Source: Anaerolineales bacterium
Lineage (GTDB): Bacteria; Chloroflexota; Anaerolineae; Anaerolineales; Villigracilaceae
Direction of reading: 5' to 3'
Length of the DNA stretch: 57,880 nt
NCBI GenBank assembly: GCA_016744335.1
Contig: JADGEO010000022.1
Location: 1-57,880 of the forward strand
Below are positions 16,119-26,224 of the stretch, piece after piece. Each line of letters opens with the position of its first letter. Position 1 is the first letter of the stretch. A program made the position numbers and the translations under genes. The notes under the pieces were generated by a model. It had not been told where the DNA came from and did not search any database. It saw only the letters and a program-made list of their open reading frames with translations.

Positions 16119-19100
16119 TTACTGCCCGTCCATCATCACCGTCAGAATCGTCAATCTGCCTGCTGTAGCCAGAAATTCAGGATTTAACTCATCTGCAAAC
16201 TCATCGCTGGGATTGGTCTCATTTGCCTCGCGCCAGGCAATCCGTAGGGCTTGAATACCCAACTCACGGAAGGGATCGTGGTCAGAACTGACTCTGATAG
16301 TATCGCGGGCAAAAAGGGCATCAGGAGAGAATGGGGAGACACCTTCTTCTTTGGGAAGAGAGAGTTGTAAGCGTCCGCCCAGAATCTCTTGGGCTTTTTC
16401 AATGGAGAAAAGCGAAAGTCCTTCTTGTTCACGTGAGCCTTGCGCATCTAGGTGATGTGCGTCCCCGCCCGCGACTGCGTCCAATTGGTAAACCGAGACA
16501 ATGTTTTCTACAGGGTAAAGCGGATTTTCAAGATAATAACGTGAGCCAGCTTCGCCCAATTCTTGCGCGCCCCAAGCTACAAAGAGCACACTCCGTTTTG
16601 GCTGATAATTATGCGCTTGCCATAATTGTGCAATTTCTAGCATAGTGCCAACTCCGCTGGCATCGTCATTTGCGCCACTGTAGCGTGTTTCGGGGTCATC
16701 GCCAACGTGGTCGTAATGTGCGCTAAGAATGATAATCTCTTCGCTCAAAGATGAATCCGTACCAGGTAAAAAGCCAAAGACATTGGCAGTTTCAGCTTCT
16801 CTATTTTCATTTAGGGTAATACTTAACTCTGCATCTATATCGAGGAAAAATGCGGGCGGTGCGCCATAAATGCTGGCAAGACTTTGCCCGCTAATGTCTA
16901 ACAGACGCTTGAAGCCATTGCGCGTAAACTCTAAAACGGGAATAGCCTCTTCAGGCAAAGCGTTTGGCGCGAGATATTTTGCGCTCAATTCTCTATTACG
17001 GTTTAGGTCACCCACCAAAATTAATGCTCCAGCTCCATGTTCGGTGGCGTTGGCAATTTCTGTGGCGATATCGGTGGTCGGCTTCCGAATGGCGATATTG
17101 CCATCTAAATTCATATTTCTATAGTCTTCATCCATCACCCAAACAAACTCACCTTTTAGCGCACTTTCTACGGCTTGGATAATGAGAAAATCTTCACGGT
17201 AAATATAGTTTTCTTCCGCGCCATTTACGTCTAAATCTAAAGATGGGGTTTCAAGATAATGCTGATAGTAAACGGGGAAAACTTGATTCTGTACTTCTAG
17301 ACCATAACTTTCAAATTTATCGGCAATATAATTTGCTGCTAAATCTGCGCCTGCTGACCCCGCTTGCCTGCCTTCCCTTTCTGGCGCGGTGAGAGATTCG
17401 ATGTGTTTGATGGCACCTTGCTCATCGAAGGCTTCGGCGATGGAGATTTGTTGAGCGGTAGCATGTCCACTTTCAAAAGATGTTTGCCACGCGGTAGCAA
17501 GTTGGGGTCGCGCGCGCCCCGTCTGCATTGCATCCTGAAATTTTCCCGTCTCTACCAAATATCTGACAAAATCCCACGCTTGAGGTAATCCAATTTTATA
17601 TTCAGATTCTGAAAGGCGATAGAGCGGGGGAAAATCGTTGAAGTCGAAAGCGGATTCGGATTCGACTGCTTTATTGAGATAATAAAGTTCCTCCGCCGCC
17701 TGCATTTGGGATGCGCCATTGTCTACGCCCTTGGCAAAATAGTTGCCCCCGCCTGTGAGCATCCACTCGGCGTGAACGCCTTGCTGTGCCAAAAGCTGAC
17801 GCGTGAGATGCGTGCTGAGAGCAAGGCGATAGCTTTCGGCATTTTTGCCTTCTTCGAGGGTGAATTTGAGCGAATGATTTTGCGCCGACCAGCCCTGCAT
17901 CCATTTTGGATTCGGATAGGACATAAAAATTGACGTGCGGTAGGCATTTTTATTATTATAAAGATTGATGATTTGCGTGGGCGGATTGCTGATTTCTAAA
18001 TCTTCTGCGAGTTGGGCGTAAATTTCTTCAGCATTGGCGAGCAAGTTTTGCGCAAATTCTTCTTGCCCTATGGGATAACGAACGCGGATATTTTGCCCAT
18101 TAAGATTTTCTAACGACACACCCGCCCATTTATAATTATTGCCACTTTGAACAAAACGGATACTAAAGGCTGTGGAGCCACCGCCCCATTTCTCTGTAAC
18201 GCCCTCAAGTTGCCATTCAGTGGTAACTGCCACGAGTAAAGAGTCATCGTCGTAAAACGCGAGCGGTTGACCGCTGAGGGTCATAAATTCAAGCGGATAT
18301 TCGGCTAAATCGGCGAACCAGCTTTTCTCTTCATTTATCAAGTTGGGCGTTCGGCGGTCAACAGTGTCTAAAAAGGCGTTCAAATCTTCATTGCGGATGG
18401 CAGAGTTACGCGCCGAAAGCACTTCGTTGATGCCATTTTGTGCCTTTTCTAGCCGCGCTGTCCAATCTGCTTGCCATGCGGTTTCAAAAGTTTCTGCATC
18501 CATCCCCAACGCAGATTTTAAGGCGGCATCTGCGCCACTTTCGCTATTGCAATCGTTGCCTTCACAAGCCCGCCCCAATTCGGCAATAAAATTGCCCAAA
18601 CCGATCCAGCCTTTTTGCCTTTGTAAATAATCTACCGCTGCCCATGAGCTTGCCGCGTTTTGGCTGTCGCTTATAAAACTGTCTTCTAGTTTTGGCAAAA
18701 ATCGTCCCTGAACACTCACGGGGTTTTCATCTGCCAAAATAACGAGGGGCAAGCCCTCCCACAACCACGGGGCGGCATTTTCGGGTACGCCCGCGTTGGT
18801 GAGCAAAAGTTCGGCTAAAAGCGTTGTGAAATCTTCCCCTTCTGAAAACTCACTACTATAAACTGTTTTAATTGTATTTGCGGTGATAAAGCGGTTTTCA
18901 CCGCGCGGCAAAGACATCGCCGAGTTTGCCCGCATGGCTTCTTCGGTGGCGAAAAGATAGAGTTTTTCCTTCCCCATTTCTTCTAATCCGAGCAACTCTG
19001 TCATTTCGGTATATTCTTCACCTGCTAACTCGCCCAAGCCTTCAAGCGATTTATCGGCAGGGTACGCCACTTCAAAATAGGGGGGCAATTCGACAGTTTC

Positions 19101-22019
19101 TGCGCCGCTATCTTCATCTGCGCCGCTGTCTTCGTCTGCGACCATTTCTGGTGCGTCTGCCCAGAGCAAATCTGCACCCGCCCAATGCCACGCGTCTGCG
19201 CTGAAAGCAAATTTTGTGGGCATACTTAGTGAAATTTCTCGTGAGCCACCGCTTTCACCAGCTACTTCTAGCTCAATTTCCACATCTGCACTGGCTTCAT
19301 TACCTACCATTTCTAAATTGCTAAAATCTATTTCACAGGCAATTGGCAATAATGTCTGTGCATCTTCAAACCAAATTTTATCGTTTGTGCGTTCGGTGGC
19401 AAACGATGTTGCCAAGAACGCTTCTAAATTTCCGTCCGTCACCGCATCGGCGCGGTGAGTGAGCAAATCGGTGATGAAGAAATCACCTTCGGCTAAACCA
19501 AGCAAGGTAGATGAGACCTTTTCTCCATCAGATTCCGCGTTTAACTTTATTGTGGCTAAAACATTTTCGGGGGGATATTGGGGGTATTCTGCATAGTACG
19601 CCTCCCCAAGCATTTCCTGTAAATCAGCATCCCAGCCCACAAATAACACGGTAACGCGCGGGAGGTAATCTTGCTTTTTCCAACTCTGGGCAATCTCTAG
19701 CAGTTGAGCAATGCCCGATGCACGCGCATCGTCATCTACCCATTTGATATTATCAGGGCTATCCCCATAAGAATCGTAGCTTGCACCAACAATAATAACT
19801 TGATCGGCATAAAAAGAATCATGCCCTGGAAATACACCAAGGATATTGCGCCCGAAACAACCTTCTTCGGCACAGGGAGAAATGAGTGAAAGATTTAACT
19901 CTGCTTCTGTCTCGAGAGCAAATGGCTCAAAAATAAGCGTTAAATCTGCGAGGGAAATGCCGCTCCCGACTAATAAATCTTCGGCTACGGTGGGATAAAC
20001 GCGAAAAGCGGGGATTGGCTCAGGAATCCAAGTTGGTAAAATCGCTATACCTGCATCGGGTGGATTTGTCTCTACATCGCTCAATAAAAGCAAAGCTGAG
20101 GCACCATTTTCCACCGCATTTCGGCTAATTTCTTCAATCGCGCCACTTTTACAAAAGACGACTTTATCAACCACGTCTATTTTGGCAAAGTCTGCACGGT
20201 CACAATTATTAAGCCAGAGCACTTCACCGCTTCCTGTCCCTGCACCGAGATATGAGCCAATCAGGGGAGCGTAATCTTGATGATAAATATATTCTGCATC
20301 TGAGCCGCTAATGCGCAAAGTGGGGATTTCGTCCATTTTTACATAAGTGAGGGGAAATTCTTGGTAAAAACTGCCATCCACACCCGCGGGTTGTAGCCCA
20401 GCATCAGCAAATTCTTTAGCAATATATTCACCTGTGTTATGCCCAGATTCTGAGCCTGCGGCACGCCCGCCGAAGGCGGTGATTTCTTCTATATAATTCT
20501 GCGCGTTTTCTTCACTATACGCGGAGGCAATACTTTTTAAATCTCCCATTTGAGCAGATTCGCTTAAGCGGATATTCACTGGTTCGGTGATGGGCGTGGC
20601 GATAATGAAATTATCTTCGTTTGATGCCACCGAAACCGTATCGGGGATAGATTCCCCGCTTAAGGCAAGAGCCAAGGGAGAAATTTCTTCATTCTCTATT
20701 AATTTTTCAGACCAATTGAAGAGGGCAAATCCCCATAAAAGGAGAATACTCCAAATCACGCCGAAAAATATCATTTGTTTTTTAGGGTCTTTCTTTTTGG
20801 GTATTTTTATACTCTCATAACTCTCTTTTATCGAGAAGGGATGTTTGCCCCCATAAGTGAGGGTGCGCCACAGCCACTCAAAAGGACCAAACTTATAATT
20901 TTGGAACCACCATTGGCTAAATCTGATTTGAGCCAAAAAGATGCCGATGGTCAGAAGCAAGCCAAAGGTTGGGTCTGTCTCGCCATAGAGTCCCAGCCCG
21001 TATCCGTAGAAGATAAACGTCAAGATAATGGAGTGGGTGAGATAGTTGCTTAGCGCCATCCTCCCTACAAAAGAAAGGGGGGATAATCGCTCTATCCACT
21101 TTTCTTTTTGGAAGAGGATGATAATCCCGCTCACATAAAAAAGCATTAGCGCAGGCGCACCGATGGTACGTGCGCCAATGCGGGCGAGGGTGTTATACTC
21201 GCTTTCGAGGGGGTTTTCAGCGATATAAACAAAAAGCCCGCTAAAAGTTACACCGATAAATAAGCCAATCCACATTACTTTGCGGAAGAGGGGAAGATGC
21301 TCTTTAGCGTTCAGGAAAAGTTTGCGCTTACCGATATATAAGCCAAGCAACATCATAGAGAAAACGTTGCCGACATAGCAGGGGAACCACCAATAACTGC
21401 CAATAAATTCTTGAAAACGAAGTTGGGTGATTTGCCAATACGTGCCTGTGGCGTAAAGATTTCCCGGCAGTTGCGTGGATGGTGTGAGGCATTCGCTGAG
21501 GCTACCGCACCACTCGCGGGCGTTGGCAACATTTTCACCAGGGAGCATAAGCGGGAGAGAGGAAAACAACAAAATTGGGATGGTAATAATAAGTATTTTC
21601 GGTGAGGCTTTGCGGAAAAAGATGAGCATGAGAATGCCGATAACGGCGTACATGCGTAAAATATCGCCTGTCCAAAGTAGAACACCGTGCAAAGTGCCGA
21701 AAACAAATAAAATTAGAAGTCTGCGCAAATAGATGGAGAAGAATTTTGTGCCTTTTTCTTCAGCACGACGCATTTGAACTGCCATCCCCCAGCCGAAAAG
21801 AAGGGAAAATAGAGAGTAGAATTTTGCTTGGACGAGAAAATCTATGATATTGAGAATGGTATGATCTATTTGATCCCAAGTGTTAACATTATTCATTTGC
21901 CCCGCAAAACTACGCATATTAAAGAGTAAAATGCCAAAAATGGCGAAGCCGCGCAGAACGTCTACGACTTGGACGCGGTCTTTTGCTTGGGTGGGGAGGG
22001 ATTTTATGGTTTGGGTCAT
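16119..22019 (-). CDS. Giant membrane protein: DUF418/YeiB-like domain with two altered M28 and gluzincin-like domains
   Basis: The 1966-residue product starts with VVDVLRGFAIFGILLFNMR and ends its first part with GPFEWLWRTLTYGG, both hallmarks of DUF418 (YeiB) membrane proteins, with about ten membrane segments up to residue 435. A long extracytoplasmic part follows. M28-like copy A (about 500-900, with a PA-like insert) has lost ligands: GASYDSYG replaces the family's AHYD, and VGWDADLQE replaces the Glu-Glu motif. The middle (about 1010-1480) resembles MA-type gluzincins without HExxH: AELLLTN before WLWEGL, and STHLTRQL before WMLTGGGNYFA. M28 copy B (about 1530-1966) keeps SAHYDHVG, SGANDDASG, Asp in YQLDA and SSDHDP, but the base-metal pair Glu-Glu is Gln-Glu (WGAQELG). 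A binding or scaffold role seems likelier than proteolysis. The frame is open upstream to 22079; 22019 is chosen because it directly precedes the DUF418 start. Confidence 0.85.
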   Translation of the reverse strand: MTQTIKSLPTQAKDRVQVVDVLRGFAIFGILLFNMRSFAGQMNNVNTWDQIDHTILNIIDFLVQAKFYSLFSLLFGWGMAVQMRRAEEKGTKFFSIYLRRLLILFVFGTLHGVLLWTGDILRMYAVIGILMLIFFRKASPKILIITIPILLFSSLPLMLPGENVANAREWCGSLSECLTPSTQLPGNLYATGTYWQITQLRFQEFIGSYWWFPCYVGNVFSMMLLGLYIGKRKLFLNAKEHLPLFRKVMWIGLFIGVTFSGLFVYIAENPLESEYNTLARIGARTIGAPALMLFYVSGIIILFQKEKWIERLSPLSFVGRMALSNYLTHSIILTFIFYGYGLGLYGETDPTFGLLLTIGIFLAQIRFSQWWFQNYKFGPFEWLWRTLTYGGKHPFSIKESYESIKIPKKKDPKKQMIFFGVIWSILLLWGFALFNWSEKLIENEEISPLALALSGESIPDTVSVASNEDNFIIATPITEPVNIRLSESAQMGDLKSIASAYSEENAQNYIEEITAFGGRAAGSESGHNTGEYIAKEFADAGLQPAGVDGSFYQEFPLTYVKMDEIPTLRISGSDAEYIYHQDYAPLIGSYLGAGTGSGEVLWLNNCDRADFAKIDVVDKVVFCKSGAIEEISRNAVENGASALLLLSDVETNPPDAGIAILPTWIPEPIPAFRVYPTVAEDLLVGSGISLADLTLIFEPFALETEAELNLSLISPCAEEGCFGRNILGVFPGHDSFYADQVIIVGASYDSYGDSPDNIKWVDDDARASGIAQLLEIAQSWKKQDYLPRVTVLFVGWDADLQEMLGEAYYAEYPQYPPENVLATIKLNAESDGEKVSSTLLGLAEGDFFITDLLTHRADAVTDGNLEAFLATSFATERTNDKIWFEDAQTLLPIACEIDFSNLEMVGNEASADVEIELEVAGESGGSREISLSMPTKFAFSADAWHWAGADLLWADAPEMVADEDSGADEDSGAETVELPPYFEVAYPADKSLEGLGELAGEEYTEMTELLGLEEMGKEKLYLFATEEAMRANSAMSLPRGENRFITANTIKTVYSSEFSEGEDFTTLLAELLLTNAGVPENAAPWLWEGLPLVILADENPVSVQGRFLPKLEDSFISDSQNAASSWAAVDYLQRQKGWIGLGNFIAELGRACEGNDCNSESGADAALKSALGMDAETFETAWQADWTARLEKAQNGINEVLSARNSAIRNEDLNAFLDTVDRRTPNLINEEKSWFADLAEYPLEFMTLSGQPLAFYDDDSLLVAVTTEWQLEGVTEKWGGGSTAFSIRFVQSGNNYKWAGVSLENLNGQNIRVRYPIGQEEFAQNLLANAEEIYAQLAEDLEISNPPTQIINLYNNKNAYRTSIFMSYPNPKWMQGWSAQNHSLKFTLEEGKNAESYRLALSTHLTRQLLAQQGVHAEWMLTGGGNYFAKGVDNGASQMQAAEELYYLNKAVESESAFDFNDFPPLYRLSESEYKIGLPQAWDFVRYLVETGKFQDAMQTGRARPQLATAWQTSFESGHATAQQISIAEAFDEQGAIKHIESLTAPEREGRQAGSAGADLAANYIADKFESYGLEVQNQVFPVYYQHYLETPSLDLDVNGAEENYIYREDFLIIQAVESALKGEFVWVMDEDYRNMNLDGNIAIRKPTTDIATEIANATEHGAGALILVGDLNRNRELSAKYLAPNALPEEAIPVLEFTRNGFKRLLDISGQSLASIYGAPPAFFLDIDAELSITLNENREAETANVFGFLPGTDSSLSEEIIILSAHYDHVGDDPETRYSGANDDASGVGTMLEIAQLWQAHNYQPKRSVLFVAWGAQELGEAGSRYYLENPLYPVENIVSVYQLDAVAGGDAHHLDAQGSREQEGLSLFSIEKAQEILGGRLQLSLPKEEGVSPFSPDALFARDTIRVSSDHDPFRELGIQALRIAWREANETNPSDEFADELNPEFLATAGRLTILTVMMDGQ

Positions 22020-22037
22020 GGGTATTATTATGGCAGT

Positions 22038-22140
22038 GGCGGTTGAGTAGCGGAGCATATCGAAACCAGAACGGAGCATGAAAAATTCCGCTATGGTTTC
22101 GATACGAATAACGATGGAGCAGTCATTCTACTCAACCGCC
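22038..22140. repeat. Nested dyad between SH3b gene and giant gene
   Basis: The arms GGCGGTTGAGTAG (22038-22050) and CTACTCAACCGCC (22128-22140) are perfect, and an inner pair TATCGAAACCA (22058-22068) / TGGTTTCGATA (22094-22104) is also perfect. The left arm overlaps the upstream open frame of the giant gene, supporting the later start at 22019. It probably folds in the mRNA between two genes of the cluster. Confidence 0.75.
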
Positions 22141-22154
22141 GCTATCATTAGGTT

Positions 22155-22490
22155 TTACGGTTTCTCTACGCTAATATACTTTCCTTGCACCCAACCTATT
22201 TCAACTTCGTTGAAAGTGATTTGATACCAATCTTCTCCGCTACGGCGCAGGTATTCACTGATAACTATGGGCGTGCCGCGTTCTTGCACAGAGGCGACTA
22301 GGCTTCTGTATTCTGGTTCGGCAAGAATGATAATGAGGGGTCTTTCGCTATTTAGGTATGCGTTGAGATATTGTGCACTTCCTTCACTTTGGGCATTGGC
22401 TTTGAGACTAAGATTAACAGTGAAGCCAATGAGAAGGAAGATAAAAATTGCGGTGAAGCTCCAGAGGATTTGTAGGTGTCTTTTTTGCAT
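22155..22490 (-). CDS. Membrane-anchored SH3b-like small protein
   Basis: The 111-residue product has one N-terminal membrane segment or signal anchor (about 8-28, LWSFTAIFIFLLIGFTVNL), then an SH3b-like domain: LIIILAEPEYRSLVASVQERGTPIVISEYLRRSGEDWYQITFNEVEIGWV is the usual pattern of short strands ending in the GWV motif, followed by GKYIS. Bacterial SH3 domains bind peptidoglycan or proteins outside the membrane. The start at 22490 excludes 15 poorly conserved upstream codons. It belongs to the five-gene minus-strand cluster, 53 bases after the beta-propeller lipoprotein and 135 before the giant protein. Confidence 0.75.
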   Translation of the reverse strand: MQKRHLQILWSFTAIFIFLLIGFTVNLSLKANAQSEGSAQYLNAYLNSERPLIIILAEPEYRSLVASVQERGTPIVISEYLRRSGEDWYQITFNEVEIGWVQGKYISVEKP

Positions 22491-22543
22491 GATTATTTTG
22501 CTAGTTATACACCGCATCTGGTAAATGCAATGCACTTCTATTC

Positions 22544-23650
22544 TTATTCCTCAACCGCCATATAAATCTCACCAGTAGGACGATTTTGGTCGGCAGAGCC
22601 ATAGAAATAAAAATGATATGTATCATTCAGATAAATCATTCTTGGGGTAGAAAGAACTCCTAAAAAGGAAATATCGTCTGCGGTAAGGAGAGGATTATTT
22701 TCTGAATCTGACCACACCATACCGTCGGGGCTATTAGCATAGCTCATCGTATTGGTAGAACGCCCGCCATAAAAGAAGAGCATACCATAACCGCCGGTAT
22801 CATCTTGCCAAAGGTCAAAGGCTTGGATTTCTTGAAAGCCCACAGTGCCTTCACCGAGCGTTTTGACGAAATCACTTTCTGCAAATTCTTTTTCTGTGAC
22901 AGGGTCATTATATTTTATCCACGCGATTCCGTCCGTAGAGGTTGCCATACCGATTGCAGAGAGTCCACTTCTATTATCACGCCGTTGATTGAGATAATAC
23001 ATTCTATAACTATCTTTCTCTTCTAAAATCACTGGCTCTGCAACACCAAACTGATCCCATGCGCCCGAACTACCCGCTTCTAAAAGGGGAATATCATCAA
23101 ATTCCCAAGGTCCTGTTGGGGCAGAGGCTACCGCTCGCCAAATGGCGGGATTTTCTTCTGATATGGAGCGCGTTTGGGATGAAAGGTAAAGCGTCCACTC
23201 ACCATCTGCGTCTATGCGCACGTCAGAAACGCGTATCCACAAATCGGTGCCCACTGTCTCCTCCCAAGTCAACAAGGGCGCGTCCGCAACACGGTGCCAG
23301 TCAAATCCGTTGGTAGAGATGGCGTAGCCAATCCCGCCAGAATCTGGCTGACGCGATATTTTCATCCCCGTATAAAAAAGATGATAGAGACCGCCTTGCT
23401 GAATAACTGCGCCGGGGATAACGAGGGATGAATCCCAAGAATCTTCTTGCCCACGATAAAGAACAGGCTTATCGCCCAAGAGCGCGACACTTTCGCCAAA
23501 AGGGGGCGGCAGAGTTGCTTCAACTTCATCGCCTACTTGCGGAATGTTGATTTCTTCTATATTTTCGCTGGCGACATAAACTTCATCGGTGCTTTTGGGC
23601 GCACAACTGGCTAAAAATAATAGAAGGCTGAGGTAAATCCATTTTTTCAT
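22544..23650 (-). CDS. Beta-propeller lipoprotein, glycoside-hydrolase-like (GH43/GH130/GH32 fold)
   Basis: The N terminus MKKWIYLSLLLFLASC is a lipoprotein signal with the lipobox cysteine at 16. The 368-residue product then shows repeated blades of the five-bladed propeller seen in GH32, GH43, GH62 and GH130 proteins: GLYHLFYTG, GIGYAISTNGFDWHR, LWIRVSDVRIDADGEWTLYLSS, YRMYYLNQR, GMATSTDGIAWIKY and YANSPDGMVWS. The 'I-G-x-A-x-S-x-D-G' blades occur three times. Catalytic acids of a particular GH family cannot be assigned with confidence, so it may bind sugars or other ligands rather than cleave them. It lies between the permease-M28 fusion and the SH3b gene in one leftward cluster and is likely exported and lipid-anchored at the same membrane. 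Confidence 0.8.
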   Translation of the reverse strand: MKKWIYLSLLLFLASCAPKSTDEVYVASENIEEINIPQVGDEVEATLPPPFGESVALLGDKPVLYRGQEDSWDSSLVIPGAVIQQGGLYHLFYTGMKISRQPDSGGIGYAISTNGFDWHRVADAPLLTWEETVGTDLWIRVSDVRIDADGEWTLYLSSQTRSISEENPAIWRAVASAPTGPWEFDDIPLLEAGSSGAWDQFGVAEPVILEEKDSYRMYYLNQRRDNRSGLSAIGMATSTDGIAWIKYNDPVTEKEFAESDFVKTLGEGTVGFQEIQAFDLWQDDTGGYGMLFFYGGRSTNTMSYANSPDGMVWSDSENNPLLTADDISFLGVLSTPRMIYLNDTYHFYFYGSADQNRPTGEIYMAVEE

Positions 23651-23689
23651 TTTTTGTTTTTTAAAACCGTTAATTCTCGCAAATCTTCG

Positions 23690-26224
23690 CTAATAATCCG
23701 TCTCACGCACAATTTTCGTCAGGGCAAGAGAAAGCACTTCGCCAAAAGATTGGAGTTTTTCTTTTTCTATATTCGCAAAAACATCTTCATCGGGCGCAAC
23801 GCTTGCTTCTGCCCAACGCAAAGAAATCCACGGAACTGAGCGCGTGACCACATCTTCGCTAAATTCTGGGGAATCGGTTTCAACACGAGTATTCAGCTCA
23901 AACTCTTCGGCGGTTTCTTCAAATAAAGCAATAACTTCGGGCGCAGAATCGGGGTGAATGAGCAAATCGTCCCCACCTGCACCAATATAATCTAATTGAA
24001 TAATCAAGGCTGGCTCAACGCGGTCATTAGGGTTAGCGGTAATTAAATGCCTAAAATTAAAATGGTTTTCTAAAAATTCTTGAGCGCCATTTTTGTCCAA
24101 CTCACTACCGCCCCACGCCACAAAAAGCACCGAGCGGCGCGTATCTAGCCCCTGTTCTTCCCACAAGCGGGCAATTTCGAGCATCATGCCCACGCCCGAA
24201 GCATTGTGATTTGTGGCAGGGAAAACCGTGCCATCGGGGTCAATGCCAAGCCCATCGTAAGTAGTAAAAATGACCACCAACTCATCCGCCAAATCTAAAT
24301 CGGAACCGATGCGATAGCCCAAAACCGAGGGGACTTCAACATCTTTGGATTCTGTTAAATTTAAGGATTGATGGATTTGCAGGTCAAGTTCGGATGTAAA
24401 CCAACCATCGCCGCGTTGGTGAACACTTGCCTTGCCCCCCAAGAGCGATGTGCGCGTGACCCCAGCTTGCTCCAGCATGGATACAGCGACTGTGGGACGA
24501 ACGCGGAAAATCGGCAAGGTCGGCGTTTGCTGATATTGTGTTTCTTCGGCATCTGCCCATTGAATTTGAGAACGGACATCATCACGACCATCGCCCACAA
24601 TCCATAGAATGCCACGTGCCCCGTGCAAAAGAGCTTCGGTGGCAAAATCTTTAGGTGCGTTGCCCTCTTCCAAAAGCACAATACGATCGCGTAAATCAAG
24701 ATTTTCATACGCGTCCCAAGCGGGATCTTCACTTCCATCAAAACCAACAAAAGTGAGCGGGAATTCTACATCACCGTTACCGCCATGTCCTTCGATAATA
24801 TAACCGAAATCGAGTTGATGTTGGTAGTCTTCGATAATCTCGCCATTTTCATCTACGAGAGCCAAAATCGGTTGCTCTATTGGCTGAACAAGTGTCGTTT
24901 CGAGGGAATAGGTATAACTTAGACTTTTCCCACCAGGCATTAGCCCATATTCTTCAAAGTTTTTCTGTATATAAGCAACTGCTTCTGTGCCGCCTTCTTG
25001 CGCCACGCTACGCCCTTGCATTTCAGAAAGATTTTCGATATGGGTGAGTGCTATTTCAGAATCAAAAGCTTGAGCAACTTTAGAAAACCAAGGTGCCGCC
25101 CCTGTATTATTTAAAATGAAGATGGTCGCGAAAACAATAATCCCAAGAACAATCAACATCCGCTTTTTCAGCAGAAAAGCGGTATTTAAGGCACGTTTTT
25201 CTACCAATCGTCTTAAGCCTTCACCCAATGATGTGAAACCAATGATAGAAACAAAGAAAGCGACCGCTGGGGGAATAATCACAAAAGGCTTAGAGCGAAG
25301 CCAAACATATCCATCTGCTAACATTGCACCCCACTCAGGCACTTCAGCAAGGGTGAAGATTTCAGTAGGCGCCATCATTTCAGTGATCCCAATTTGATGC
25401 CCGCCACCAATATAAACGCCTACAAAACCGAGTTCGCCCAAAAGCATTAGCACTGCGCCCATTTCTAAAAAGCTAATAACCAATAATTGAGGCAAGATAT
25501 TGGGGAGAACGTGCCGTACGGCTATGTGCAATCCACGCGCGCCCAAAGAATGCGCGCCCTCTATATAGGGCATTTTTCGTAAAACTAAAAATTCACTGCG
25601 AATATATTGGGCAATTTCTGTCCAGCCAATAACCGAAAGGGCAATAATAAATACAGGAAGCCCTCGGCGTATATCAAGGGCAAAAATGATAATCATGCTA
25701 CTAATGAGCATGGGGATTGAATTAATTACCCCCACGAGACTCATAATTAATTTATCACTGGTTTTTCCTTCGTTCCAGCCAGCATAGCCACCGAGCGTTA
25801 GCCCTAAAATGAGACGCACCATTGTAATAAATGTAGATGCGATTAATGTGTTTCGCGCCCCATGCAAAAGTAGGCTAAGTAAATCTGTTCCCCATCGATC
25901 GGTGCCGAGTGGATATTCTTCAGAAGGTTCCAGGGGAGGCCGAACGAATTCACCTTTTTCATCGTCGTAATGCGGCACTATATGTTGCCCGGCGATATAG
26001 GGGTTTTGGGGCGCTATCAAGGGTCCAAAAAGCACCATGATAAAGAGACCAAAGACGATGATGAATCCCAGCATGAGGGGCAAATTGAAGAGGAAATCGC
26101 GCCACGTCAACGCACCGCGAGAGCCACCGGGGGCTTCTCCTCCGCCATCTGTTGAGGTACGCGCGGCAAGTTTTTCGTTCACGTTCGTCCGCGGGTTTAA
26201 TATCCACTTGAAGAATTTTTTCAT
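23690..26224 (-). CDS. DppC-type ABC permease fused to an inactive M28 peptidase-like domain
   Basis: Residues about 45-340 are a peptide/nickel-type permease: a first membrane segment (about 47-70), the YPLGTDRWGTDLLS motif (104-117), several membrane segments and the ATPase-contact loop with EGAHSLGARG (222-231). A further membrane segment (about 355-372) leads to an extracytoplasmic M28-like domain (about 390-844, with a PA-like insert). Its active site is lost: the family's His-Tyr-Asp is TTYD (His replaced by Thr655), Asp-Asp is His673-Asn674, and Glu-Glu is Ser-Glu (WGGSELD). The overall fold landmarks (ASGVGMMLEIARLWE, RRSVLFVAWG) remain. Its ATG overlaps the stop of the preceding permease gene by four bases (ATGA), so the two permeases are translationally coupled. 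Frame continuity over the junction is clear, so this is a true fusion and not two genes. Confidence 0.9.
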   Translation of the reverse strand: MKKFFKWILNPRTNVNEKLAARTSTDGGGEAPGGSRGALTWRDFLFNLPLMLGFIIVFGLFIMVLFGPLIAPQNPYIAGQHIVPHYDDEKGEFVRPPLEPSEEYPLGTDRWGTDLLSLLLHGARNTLIASTFITMVRLILGLTLGGYAGWNEGKTSDKLIMSLVGVINSIPMLISSMIIIFALDIRRGLPVFIIALSVIGWTEIAQYIRSEFLVLRKMPYIEGAHSLGARGLHIAVRHVLPNILPQLLVISFLEMGAVLMLLGELGFVGVYIGGGHQIGITEMMAPTEIFTLAEVPEWGAMLADGYVWLRSKPFVIIPPAVAFFVSIIGFTSLGEGLRRLVEKRALNTAFLLKKRMLIVLGIIVFATIFILNNTGAAPWFSKVAQAFDSEIALTHIENLSEMQGRSVAQEGGTEAVAYIQKNFEEYGLMPGGKSLSYTYSLETTLVQPIEQPILALVDENGEIIEDYQHQLDFGYIIEGHGGNGDVEFPLTFVGFDGSEDPAWDAYENLDLRDRIVLLEEGNAPKDFATEALLHGARGILWIVGDGRDDVRSQIQWADAEETQYQQTPTLPIFRVRPTVAVSMLEQAGVTRTSLLGGKASVHQRGDGWFTSELDLQIHQSLNLTESKDVEVPSVLGYRIGSDLDLADELVVIFTTYDGLGIDPDGTVFPATNHNASGVGMMLEIARLWEEQGLDTRRSVLFVAWGGSELDKNGAQEFLENHFNFRHLITANPNDRVEPALIIQLDYIGAGGDDLLIHPDSAPEVIALFEETAEEFELNTRVETDSPEFSEDVVTRSVPWISLRWAEASVAPDEDVFANIEKEKLQSFGEVLSLALTKIVRETDY

